IMG/VR virus record: IMGVR_UViG_3300021479_000025
Location: 1 to 48,906 of that record
Origin: a virus
Strand: one strand, 5' to 3'
Length of the DNA stretch: 48,906 bases
Positions 19,601 through 26,872 of this stretch are shown in pieces. The notes under the pieces are model-generated. The model searched no databases. It was not told where the DNA came from and saw nothing but the letters and a program-made list of their open reading frames with translations. Each line of letters starts with the position of its first letter. Position 1 is the stretch's first letter. Both the position numbers and the translations under genes were made by a program.

Positions 19601-22458
19601 TGCAAGCGAAGTATGGCGATTTGCAAGGGAATATCCTTGACGAAGCTAAGGACCAAGCACTGAGTGAGACGAATCTGAACCTGCTTGCGGAGGAGATGTA
19701 TGCGGCCGCGAGTATGGCGAAGGTCCAGGCGATTGACAAGGCCACGGCGCTGGAATGGGCCAAGGACCAGTTCTCGAAGATGAGTGTCTCGGCGGTCTCC
19801 GCGGATCGATTCATGGATACCATGGCGAAGCACGGTCGGGACGCGGAGAGATCGTTGATCGCGGGTGACCCAGCGACGGCCCTGGTGAGTATGCAGAAGA
19901 AGTATCTCAATGCGGTCCTTGCGTCCATGGCGCGGACCTTGACGAAGGAGATTGGCCAGTTCGAGAAAACCGCGAAACGCTTTGCTTCGCGAGAGGTGAA
20001 AGGGATCGATCCGGAATATACCACCTTCATCCATCAAATCCTCCAGCAAGTCGGCAAACCAGTTCGGCGATCCGCGGATGATATCGCCAAGCAGATCGCG
20101 GCTGGTGTGAACAAAGACCTTGAATCATTCGTCGCGGATAAGTCAGGGATGATGCGGGAGCTTCCAGTTATGGAAGACCTCTACGATCCAAACTGGAAGC
20201 GGGAGTTCGCCAAGTTGACCACGGATGAATTCCGCGGAGTGGCCGGATCGATCAAGGCCTTGGTTCACAACGGTCGAGACGAGCTGAGGATTGAGAAAGC
20301 CGGAGAATCCGCGGCGCTTGCTGATATCCGTGATCAGATGGTGGAGTCGTTGGAGAGATTCAAGGCGATCTCCCACGATGCCCAAGGCCAACCGATTGGC
20401 GGGATCATGCCGAAGTGGCTATCCTCGAGATTCCGGATGATCAAAGCCGCGCACTTCCAGCTCGAAACCATCTTCAACCGATTCGACCGATATGATCCGC
20501 AAGGTGTGTGGAACCAATACGCCATGCGCGGGCTGGTGGAAGGGGCGAATCAGGAATCGGCATGGCGGAAGGAATACGCGGAGAAGATCAAGGACCTCCA
20601 TGACGGTCTAGATATGGGCAAGCTGGTTGACAACACCATCTTCCGTGAGCCCCAGGGGAATGGCCGGTTTGGCGCGGTGCTATCCCTAAACCGTGGCAAC
20701 CTCCGCGCGATCATGCTCAACACCGGAACCAAATCCAACCTCGTCAAGCTCGCGCGTGGATACGGCCGTGATCCTGCGGATGTGATGAACTGGATTCACA
20801 CCGTGGCGAAGAAAGAGGATTGGGATTTCGTCCAGAAGGTCTGGGATACAGTCTTCAAGGATATCAAATCCAAATCCGATCGGATGTATCGATCGCTGAC
20901 CGGTGGTGTGCCATCGGAGGACATCCCCGCATCGCCAATCTCCACGCCCTTTGGCAACTACGACGGCGGATACTATCCTGTCATCTACCATCCCGAGTTC
21001 GAGGGTGAATCGAAGAAGATGATGGGGAAAGACCCACTCGAACAGGATGGATACAACTCCACCACCACGCCGGCTGGGTATATGAAATCGAGGACTGGCT
21101 ACGTCGCGCCGATCTCACTTGATCTCGACATGCTTCCTGGCCGCGTCTCGCAAATGCTCCATGACATTGCCCTCCGCCCAGCGGTGCTCAACGCCTCGAA
21201 GATATTCTACGACCCAACCATCCGCTCGGCGATGTTCAAGCACTACGGCGGGGAATACCGCGATCTTCTCATTCCCTATCTCCGTGATGTCGCCAACGCC
21301 GCGAACTACATGTCCCGACCGCAGAAGATGATGGCGCAGACTTCAGAATTCATCCGGCAGAATATGATCACGACCCTCGTTGGCCTCAACCCAGGCACGG
21401 TGCTGAAGCATGGGCCAACGGCGTGGGTTCAGTCTATGCAAGAGGTTGGGCCTGGGAGATTCCTCGACGCGGTTAAATCGATGTTCTCGATCAATGAAGA
21501 GACCGGTGAAACAAACTGGGCTTTCGCCAAGAGCAACTCCCAAGAGCTCCAACGCCGGGATGTGAACTGGAAGGAAACCCTGGGTGGCGCTGTGGATCAG
21601 CTCGTGCCGAAGGCCGGGATCATGACTCTGCGCCAGAATATCATCTCCCTCGCGAGCAAGCCTGTGGCACTGTCGGATATGATCTCGGCCGTGCCGACGT
21701 GGCTGGCGAAGTATAAGCAGATGATGGAAGACGGCGCAGCGCCAGGGGATGCGATCTACGAAGCTAACCGAGCCGTGCGTCGAGCCCATGGATCAACCGC
21801 GATCACCAATCGTCCAGGGATCATGCGCGATACCAATCCTTGGCTGACTTCGGTCTACAACTTCTTCAATCATATCATGAATCGACAAGCCGAGATGGTC
21901 TGGCGCGCGGGCGAAGCGATGGATTTGGCGAAGGATGGAGAGTGGAGAAAGGCGAAGGATACCTTCACACCAGTGATCGGTCAGCTATTCTCCTACGTGA
22001 TCGTTCCAGCGATTGTGGAGGAACTCGTATCCCCAATGGCCACCTCTGATGGCGAAAGTTGGGGCAAGAAGGCAGCAAAGGGGCTAGCGTTCACCCTTGG
22101 CGCGAGCTGGGTGGGGGTAAGGGATTTGGTGAATGCGATGCTCCACGGCTCCGACCCATCCGTCGGCCTTGCCACCACCGCCGCGAAGACCATGACCGAT
22201 ATCGTCCGCGACTTTGCGAAGGATCGCCCGTTCAGCCGAGATCATGCTGGACGATTAATCCAAGATGCCACAACCCTCGCTGGGACCATGACTGGCGCGG
22301 TTCCGGCTCAGGTCGGGCGCGTGCTACGCTTCGGCCAGGAAGTCCATTCCGGCGAAGAACGCCCCCGCGGACCTTGGGGCTGGCTCGTCGGCCTGCGCTA
22401 TGGCACCACGGATCACCATTCGAAAACCTGGGACGATTGGATTAGAGGAAGACAATGA
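16600..22458 (+). CDS. Giant internal core/ejection protein with HExxH metallopeptidase-like motif
   Basis: A 1952-residue protein, gp16-position internal virion protein, starting in ATGA. Visible parts: a hydrophobic Ala/Gly stretch (about 160-200); the segment L-A-R-E-T-G-D-D-V-T-I-P (about 360) known from large polyvalent phage proteins; a region about 460-555 ending G-H-R-V-S-G-A-R; and H-E-A-I-H at about 689 with E-E-S-I-A-D-A-Y near 738, the layout of a zinc metallopeptidase (HExxH plus distant Glu). Long helical regions then follow to the end, including N-P-W-L-T-S-V-Y-N-F-F near 1745. Likely ejected with the DNA. The zincin reading is from motif only. Confidence 0.75.
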   Translation: MMDDQPADNLYDIAARIGNRAPGMAVANIEEDPAKGAEAFDLSHSTDLPSLAVYHDFDNIKRNYKAGLAASMVRNSPELRDYVNSHPLASIASNDDYGNLSQFSAGAKGTAQKLLTLQTKSLLGLMDIAGQGQEAAVEGFGPGQLGSGILDDPRAKELPAVAAGAATAIAPFELAYRGSSALISGAIAAAGATAEKAYSSVTGDASGASRFGREISAVAEMMAVQNAGELPEFAEHSRFVKDAEAQKRANEAYTAGKQWLDAGVDVPTGVHPLFDQYKAITNVDALANLNADLARAQESLTRERSPELFQKFVEQHYGQSEIGISGDRVAALYGDGTPTPDDGLLGWVPEIEDKLALARETGDDVTIPISDWLTKVDPKVAADLNDDIRVWPGGITAAEAAPISTIIPDTTEMGVAGGHSPIEYKPFVDSPLAAVRAGASLEPMFSIGDRKLTLARMTPKTNLDPELQAFGPNQGFHDFNLVDQNGNTVGYLNLSEQKGGKQVYVDMVSGVNGLGARDFGPSLVFDMFKQIAAEFPNAETLTGHRVSGARDVAGTYNEPSAHPVIDLNRLRARAEVPEGWDVAETANEFRKVLEGGEWLSFHPTVDGYLRPLTDRPEAQIAAIQAVQAELARIVPKGVVAGPVERLVSRGAHGQGEQAIEPTGVYIPRREANSILLYALDHDDIAGTARHEAIHHLRNAGFFDEGEWSALEAAAKENGWVERFGIKDRYPQGEGRIHLEESIADAYKEWEAGRGEVGPTLHPIFQKMKDFFDAIRKHLANLFGREPTWEDIFEKVSSGEVGGREGTTPLHERASLSVPEDSDKIADAAPRPSFQDQLDRLRANATGLDLPSYKRLQELIQSRYAEDLAKAQSRAEAQQKREQTREWRNNKAEMSKQVEEATRSRPDVAADLFLGSGELFGKKLDTKYRLARGDLTDEQAASLPSHYLAKSGLPVDQVAKLFGFTSGDALVDAVSKYNAAKGGKSPQEAFAQIVRDRTNQQMQAKYGDLQGNILDEAKDQALSETNLNLLAEEMYAAASMAKVQAIDKATALEWAKDQFSKMSVSAVSADRFMDTMAKHGRDAERSLIAGDPATALVSMQKKYLNAVLASMARTLTKEIGQFEKTAKRFASREVKGIDPEYTTFIHQILQQVGKPVRRSADDIAKQIAAGVNKDLESFVADKSGMMRELPVMEDLYDPNWKREFAKLTTDEFRGVAGSIKALVHNGRDELRIEKAGESAALADIRDQMVESLERFKAISHDAQGQPIGGIMPKWLSSRFRMIKAAHFQLETIFNRFDRYDPQGVWNQYAMRGLVEGANQESAWRKEYAEKIKDLHDGLDMGKLVDNTIFREPQGNGRFGAVLSLNRGNLRAIMLNTGTKSNLVKLARGYGRDPADVMNWIHTVAKKEDWDFVQKVWDTVFKDIKSKSDRMYRSLTGGVPSEDIPASPISTPFGNYDGGYYPVIYHPEFEGESKKMMGKDPLEQDGYNSTTTPAGYMKSRTGYVAPISLDLDMLPGRVSQMLHDIALRPAVLNASKIFYDPTIRSAMFKHYGGEYRDLLIPYLRDVANAANYMSRPQKMMAQTSEFIRQNMITTLVGLNPGTVLKHGPTAWVQSMQEVGPGRFLDAVKSMFSINEETGETNWAFAKSNSQELQRRDVNWKETLGGAVDQLVPKAGIMTLRQNIISLASKPVALSDMISAVPTWLAKYKQMMEDGAAPGDAIYEANRAVRRAHGSTAITNRPGIMRDTNPWLTSVYNFFNHIMNRQAEMVWRAGEAMDLAKDGEWRKAKDTFTPVIGQLFSYVIVPAIVEELVSPMATSDGESWGKKAAKGLAFTLGASWVGVRDLVNAMLHGSDPSVGLATTAAKTMTDIVRDFAKDRPFSRDHAGRLIQDATTLAGTMTGAVPAQVGRVLRFGQEVHSGEERPRGPWGWLVGLRYGTTDHHSKTWDDWIRGRQ

Positions 22459-22883
22459 AGACATCAGATCACGGCCGCCAACTCATCGAAGAGCGTGAGG
22501 GCTGCGTCCTTCATGCCTATCACGACAGTGTTGGTGTCCTCACCATCGGCTATGGCCATACATCGATGGCAGGCCCACCACATGTCACGCCGGGTATGCG
22601 CATCACCCAAGCCCAAGCCGACGCCATTCTCACTCACGACCTCAGCAAATGGGAAGCCTACGTTGCCAGCGACCTTCATCGCACACCAACTCAGAATGAA
22701 TGGGACGCGATGATATCCCTCTGCCACAATATCGGCCCTAACGGATTCCGCGGATCGAGTGTGGTGAGGCAATTCAATCTTGGCAACATCGGCGCTGCTG
22801 CGGATGATTTCCTCATGTGGGAGCATCCACCAGCGCTTCGTGGTCGGCGTGAAAGCGAACGGAAGCAGTTCTTAACCCCTTAG
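22455..22883 (+). CDS. Endolysin, phage lysozyme (glycoside hydrolase family 24)
   Basis: A 142-residue muramidase. The N-terminal catalytic block E-E-R-E-G-C-V-L-H-A-Y-H-D-S-V-G and T-I-G-Y-G-H-T carries the Glu, Asp and Thr of T4-lysozyme-type enzymes (about residues 14, 24 and 30). N-E-W-D-A-M-I-S-L-C-H-N-I-G and the terminal E-R-K-Q-F-L are also typical. No signal or SAR segment, so a holin is needed to reach peptidoglycan. Starts in ATGA overlap with the giant core gene and leads the lysis cassette. Confidence 0.92.
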   Translation: MKTSDHGRQLIEEREGCVLHAYHDSVGVLTIGYGHTSMAGPPHVTPGMRITQAQADAILTHDLSKWEAYVASDLHRTPTQNEWDAMISLCHNIGPNGFRGSSVVRQFNLGNIGAAADDFLMWEHPPALRGRRESERKQFLTP

Positions 22884-22892
22884 GAGAATTCG

Positions 22893-23270
22893 ATGAAGAA
22901 ATCCTTAGTTGCCCTCGTCCTTATCCTCGGCGGCTGTGTGTCCTCGGGCACGCCCACCATCCCTGGCGGAGCTCCCTCCACTGGCACAATCGCAGGCGCG
23001 GCCGCGGATATCTCGACCAGCATCAACCTCGCCTGCTCTTCGGCCCAGCAAATCCTCCAACTCCCTGGCACCGCGCAGGGCCTTGCCGCTGGTCTAAGCT
23101 CCGTTGCGAGCAAGGCGGCGACGCTGTCGACGAATATCGGCGCGTATTGCGCACTCGGCCAACTCGCTGGGAGTATCCTCTCTACGGCCCTGACCAAGGT
23201 TAACACCCCTGCCGCTCAGCTCCTTGGCACCGGTGTCGCAACTCCCTCTGGCCCTGTGGTGGCGAAATGA
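22893..23270 (+). CDS. Phage lipoprotein (possible outer-membrane spanin or exclusion protein)
   Basis: A 125-residue protein with a lipoprotein signal: M-K-K-S, a hydrophobic core and lipobox L-G-G-C at residues 12-15. The mature chain is Ala/Ser/Gly-rich. Ribosome site TTAGGAGAATTCG is strong. Its place right after the endolysin suggests an o-spanin or a superinfection-exclusion lipoprotein, but it is longer than many o-spanins and lacks obvious proline-rich character. Stop overlaps the next start by ATGA. Confidence 0.7.
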   Translation: MKKSLVALVLILGGCVSSGTPTIPGGAPSTGTIAGAAADISTSINLACSSAQQILQLPGTAQGLAAGLSSVASKAATLSTNIGAYCALGQLAGSILSTALTKVNTPAAQLLGTGVATPSGPVVAK

Positions 23271-23635
23271 CCTTCGACCAAATCAAATCCACGGCGATCC
23301 CGATTCTTGCGTCGATCGGGACGCTGGGAGCAGCCGCAGGAATCGTCACTCCCGACCAACTCGCCTCACTCAAGGCCAGCTTCGCGGAGATCGGGCAAGG
23401 CCTGTCGCTGTTGATCCACGGCAGCCTCGGCCTTGTTGCGGTTGGGACAGTGGTGTGGACTGGCTTTCGCACATCCAAGGCGGCGCTTGTGGCCCGAGTC
23501 CAAGCCTCACCCACTGAGCAAGTGGTCACCAGTGACCCAGCCGTCAAGACCGCGGTGCCAAGTGTGACGAAGGTGCCTGAGACAGCCGTGGAGGGGCAGG
23601 CGATCTCTGTCCCTGCCCCGGCGAAGCCAGCCTAG
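23267..23635 (+). CDS. Putative holin (two membrane segments)
   Basis: A 122-residue protein with hydrophobic segments at about residues 9-27 (A-I-P-I-L-A-S-I-G-T-L-G-A-A-A-G-I-V) and 47-66 (L-L-I-H-G-S-L-G-L-V-A-V-G-T-V-V-W), separated by a short charged loop, and a long polar, Pro/Val-rich tail. Two-segment topology and position in the lysis cassette suggest a class II holin. The next gene is an alternative candidate. Confidence 0.6.
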   Translation: MTFDQIKSTAIPILASIGTLGAAAGIVTPDQLASLKASFAEIGQGLSLLIHGSLGLVAVGTVVWTGFRTSKAALVARVQASPTEQVVTSDPAVKTAVPSVTKVPETAVEGQAISVPAPAKPA

Positions 23636-23644
23636 GAGCCGCCC

Positions 23645-23911
23645 ATGTCAACAGGCGTTGTCATCCAACTCATGGTCCTCGCGGGATTCCTCGCCAATGT
23701 CCTCGCCGCGTGGATCAACTTTCGCGCGACGAATGACGTCCACACGCTGATCAACTCGCGGATGACGGAGCTATTGGAGCTGACCCGGAAGGCGGCGAAG
23801 GCTGAGGGTCAGCTAGTTGGCGAGGCCAAGCGACAGGCGGATGATGATCATGTCGCGTCCGAGGTGCATAAGGCATCGCCGGATACGAGACCTAAAGGAG
23901 AAACGAAATGA
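23645..23911 (+). CDS. Small membrane protein of lysis cassette (inner spanin-like or holin)
   Basis: An 88-residue protein with one N-terminal membrane helix (V-I-Q-L-M-V-L-A-G-F-L-A-N-V-L-A-A-W) and a charged helical C-terminal half (L-L-E-L-T-R-K-A-A-K-A-E). This single-helix plus coiled-coil layout suits an i-spanin, paired with the upstream lipoprotein, or an antiholin. AGGAGCCGCCC is the ribosome site. Confidence 0.6.
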   Translation: MSTGVVIQLMVLAGFLANVLAAWINFRATNDVHTLINSRMTELLELTRKAAKAEGQLVGEAKRQADDDHVASEVHKASPDTRPKGETK

Positions 23912-24069
23912 GTCCATTGCTTCTAATCATCATCCTGATTATCCTCTTCGGAGGCGGTCTAGGATGGCATTCGGGTTGGGGATATTATGGCGTTGGGCCG
24001 TATGGTGGCCTCGGCCTTATCCTAGTCATCATTGTGGTGATTTGGGCTCTTGGTCGTGGTGGGATTTAG
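23908..24069 (+). CDS. DUF3309-like 53-residue membrane protein
   Basis: Missed by length filters. It starts in an ATGA overlap with strong AAAGGAGAAACGAA upstream. Residues 3-14 and 37-48 are hydrophobic helices (L-L-L-I-I-I-L-I-I-L; L-I-L-V-I-I-V-V-I-W) joined by a Gly/Tyr/Trp loop containing G-P-Y-G-G-L-G-L, the hallmark of DUF3309 proteins found in Proteobacteria. Function unknown; the lysis-cassette position suggests a membrane role. Its end overlaps the convergent ATPase gene by 41 bp. Confidence 0.7.
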   Translation: MSPLLLIIILIILFGGGLGWHSGWGYYGVGPYGGLGLILVIIVVIWALGRGGI

Positions 24070-25288
24070 AGTAGAACTTAATCCCGGTCCGTGAGTTCAA
24101 CCCTCGACAGAATATCTGCCCTGACTTCTCCAGAATCTCTATCACGCGGAGGATAGAGTGGACCGGGACTCGATCGCGTGAGAAGCGGATGATCGCCTGC
24201 TCGCTCACTCCCTGGCCATGATCGTTGATCATAATACTGTGAAGGATTTCATCTAGCGCCTGACCATCAGCGTTCACCGCGCCGGCCTTGAAGACATCGG
24301 TCATGTATGCTTCCGCCTCTAGGAGCCATCCCATTGCTTGGTTGAAGTCGTCTTTGGTCAGGGCCAAGGCGTTGGATCGATCAATCGCTGAGATCATCGA
24401 GAGCTTGTAGAGATTGGTCTTCCTCCGCGAGTTGTAGTGTGTCAGCTTGGGATGGTCTGGGACTGGTGGTTCGCCCAACGCCCGCCAGTCGTTCACCGCA
24501 TTGCGATAGTCCTCGCTGACGTGGAATTCCCCCATAAGATTGTTGATCTGGAGTAGGTCCGAGGCGAGGTCTTCGGACTTGTGGATCACCTGTGGCGCGA
24601 AATCATCGCCGACAATCCGCTCATCCGAGAATACCATAATCACACGCGACATGAACCCCTGGCCCCAAGCGGTTTCGGGGAGGAGCTCGGAAAGGTTTTG
24701 TGGTGTGGACCCAACGATCATATTCAACAAGGGCGATTTGATCTTGATCTTCACATCTCGCGTTCGGCGGACTTGTTCGTAGGTGTCGTTGTCGTAGAAG
24801 GCTGAAAGCCCTGCGGTCATTTCGTTATCATACTTATGCACAAAAGCGCCGAGTTCATCGGCGCAGATATACATTACGTTATACTCAATCGGATCGTCCG
24901 GTGGTCGGATGATATGACGTTTGGATGTGACGAGGGTGTCGACTAGGCTCGCCCAAGTCATCGACACTGGCGCGAGGTGAAACTCGGTTAGCTCGCGGAC
25001 GTAATCTCGACCTGAGCGGATGGAGCGGGTCTTGCCTGTGCCGGGATGGCCGATGAGCATGATGTAGAGATTGGCGAAGAGCGGTGAGGATGTTCGAATC
25101 CAGACCTTTTGCTCCAGCGCCGCGCCGATGATGGATATCGCCACCCATCGGCGCCAAATCTCAGGCGCGTCAAGGTTACTTGTTTGGTCGATGAAAGATT
25201 TTATCCAAGATGTTAACTTGCGGCGTGCGACGGCGGGGATCGTGGCCGAGATAGTCTCGGAGTCCGTCGGGATTCGTCGAAGCATCAT
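24029..25288 (-). CDS. Replicative P-loop ATPase/helicase, DUF3987-like
   Basis: A 419-residue protein. Start M-M-L-R-R at 25288 has AAAGGGAATT before ATG, and overlaps the polymerase gene by 113 bp in another frame. Walker A is G-H-P-G-T-G-K-T near residue 77, Walker B near I-C-A-D-E-L-G-A, and a sensor-like block reads G-S-T-P-Q-N-L-S-E-L-L-P. The last 90 residues look like a winged helix (H-G-Q-G-V-S-E-Q-A-I-I-R-F). Such proteins replace the replicative helicase in phages. No zinc-binding primase part is visible. Last gene of the minus module. Confidence 0.7.
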   Translation of the reverse strand: MMLRRIPTDSETISATIPAVARRKLTSWIKSFIDQTSNLDAPEIWRRWVAISIIGAALEQKVWIRTSSPLFANLYIMLIGHPGTGKTRSIRSGRDYVRELTEFHLAPVSMTWASLVDTLVTSKRHIIRPPDDPIEYNVMYICADELGAFVHKYDNEMTAGLSAFYDNDTYEQVRRTRDVKIKIKSPLLNMIVGSTPQNLSELLPETAWGQGFMSRVIMVFSDERIVGDDFAPQVIHKSEDLASDLLQINNLMGEFHVSEDYRNAVNDWRALGEPPVPDHPKLTHYNSRRKTNLYKLSMISAIDRSNALALTKDDFNQAMGWLLEAEAYMTDVFKAGAVNADGQALDEILHSIMINDHGQGVSEQAIIRFSRDRVPVHSILRVIEILEKSGQIFCRGLNSRTGIKFYSKSHHDQEPKSPQ

Positions 25289-26675
25289 AATTCCCTTTGT
25301 TCCAGCCTACCTTGCAGTCGTAGGGGATGCGTAGAGTTCGGCCGTGTTCGAGGGGGACTGGGATGGTGAGGTGGGACAGGATGAGGGGGATGAGGGTTGC
25401 TTCGGATGCTTCGGGATACATAAAGGTCAGTGCGTCATGGTCGTGCATGGCGATGATGGCGATACCCATCCGCCAGATGTTGAGCATGGCGGTGTTTACG
25501 ATATCCGCAAGGGAGGATTGCGGATCGTAGGCGATGGCTTCGCGGAGGGTGGCTGGGTCATTCCGTCGGCCGAAGAAATATCGCTTTCGGCCGAGGAGAG
25601 AGATGAGATATCCGTGTTTGCGGAGCTGGGTGTCAACCCAATCTTGCCATAGGAGATGGGCGGGGAAGGCGCGGAAGTATTTTGGTTGGAAATCGGAGAC
25701 TACGTTGACGGGAATTTTGGCTTGATCAGCGAGAGTTTGAGGTTTGCCGCCATAGTTCGATCCATGCCCGAGTTTTTTGCACATAAAGCGATAAGTGTAA
25801 TGTCGATAGTATGGTTGCTCGGCCAAGTCTTTATCTCGTGAAATCGAGCCTGTCCACCCAAGATTAGGCCAACAAATCCTTGCAACAGCAGTGTGAGGAT
25901 CGCCGGATTCACAAGCGTCAAGATACCGTCCGTCTCGGAATAGGTTCCATTCGATCCCTCCAACACAGAAGCTCTCTCCGGACTTGGCATCGAATTTGGC
26001 GAATTTGTATCCTGGGTCGGAGATGAGGATAGAGCGTAGAGACTCTTCAATATTCTGGAGATTTCCTCCGGAGCCAAATTCGCTAAGCGAGCTCGAGAAC
26101 CGCCCCGTGCTTGTTCCAGCGATGTTATAAGAAGTCCTAATTCGTCCATCATCATCAATCTCCGTTCGTAGAACTGATATCTTCTTCCCGATATCCGCGA
26201 GAAGGTTCAGGTGGAGGACGATCTGCGACGCGACTTGGTAGACTTCGAGGCGCTCCCTCGCGGCGCGATCCACTGTTGGACGACCCGATCGTCGTATAGG
26301 AGGTATACCAAGTTCTTGGTAGAATAATCTAGCAAGGTCAGCGGGCGAGCGCCAATTGAAACTCGGCATCCCAACACCATCGAGCACAATCTTCTCCAAC
26401 TGCGCCTCGACCTTTTCCATCGTTTGATAGTAACTTTCGATAACATCGGCTTTCCTTGCTTGGTCGATGAGGACTCCGCGTAGGCGCATCTCGAGGGTTG
26501 GGCCTTGGAGGGCTTTGGAGAAGGCGTAGGTGTGAGCGGTGTGGTTGTCGAGTTGGGGGAACATCCCGGTGAATACGTCGTGGGTGATACAAACATCGAG
26601 TGCATTGTAAATTTGATCCTTCTCCCATTGAGTGTAGTCTTTGGGGTCTTCCTCGTGGGTGCGGATGATTCGCAT
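25176..26675 (-). CDS. DNA polymerase I-like (family A) polymerase subunit, split gene part 3
   Basis: A 499-residue protein starting in a TGATG overlap after GGAGG. Residues about 24-28 (Y-N-A-L-D) look like exonuclease motif III, whose partner motifs are in the gene two places upstream. The polymerase motifs are present but altered. Motif A is D-A-K-S-G-E, keeping the metal Asp and the Glu five residues later. Motif B is R-F-M-C-K-K-L-G-H-G-S-N-Y-G, with Arg, Lys and Tyr kept but His where E. coli Phe762 lies. Motif C is M-H-D-H-D, keeping the catalytic Asp with His at the usual Glu. S-T-G-R-F and N-L-Q-N-I are conserved. Acts at the replication fork. Confidence 0.85.
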   Translation of the reverse strand: MRIIRTHEEDPKDYTQWEKDQIYNALDVCITHDVFTGMFPQLDNHTAHTYAFSKALQGPTLEMRLRGVLIDQARKADVIESYYQTMEKVEAQLEKIVLDGVGMPSFNWRSPADLARLFYQELGIPPIRRSGRPTVDRAARERLEVYQVASQIVLHLNLLADIGKKISVLRTEIDDDGRIRTSYNIAGTSTGRFSSSLSEFGSGGNLQNIEESLRSILISDPGYKFAKFDAKSGESFCVGGIEWNLFRDGRYLDACESGDPHTAVARICWPNLGWTGSISRDKDLAEQPYYRHYTYRFMCKKLGHGSNYGGKPQTLADQAKIPVNVVSDFQPKYFRAFPAHLLWQDWVDTQLRKHGYLISLLGRKRYFFGRRNDPATLREAIAYDPQSSLADIVNTAMLNIWRMGIAIIAMHDHDALTFMYPEASEATLIPLILSHLTIPVPLEHGRTLRIPYDCKVGWNKGNYDASTNPDGLRDYLGHDPRRRTPQVNILDKIFHRPNK

Positions 26676-26872
26676 CAATCCTCCGTATAATCTATTGGAG
26701 GCGGATTGATCATGCTATCTATGAGAGATTCTATGAAATCATTGTCAGGCGTTAATTGCTTAAGCCGACTTCGTAGTTGATCGACATTATATATGCCATA
26801 AACGAAGTCTTCTATAAGACGGTAGAAGTTGTTAGCCCATATATTGGGCTTTCCTAGCATTTCCTTTGGCAT
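26675..26872 (-). CDS. Small protein inserted between the two halves of the split polymerase
   Basis: A 65-residue acidic protein starting M-P-K-E-M-L-G-K-P-N-I-W. It overlaps both neighbours by one base (TGATG at each end) and carries its own GGAGGATTG for the next gene. Helical, with no nuclease motif (no HNH, GIY-YIG or LAGLIDADG). It interrupts what would otherwise be one exonuclease domain. It may be an unrelated insertion or a subunit bridging the two chains; function unknown. Confidence 0.7.
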   Translation of the reverse strand: MPKEMLGKPNIWANNFYRLIEDFVYGIYNVDQLRSRLKQLTPDNDFIESLIDSMINPPPIDYTED

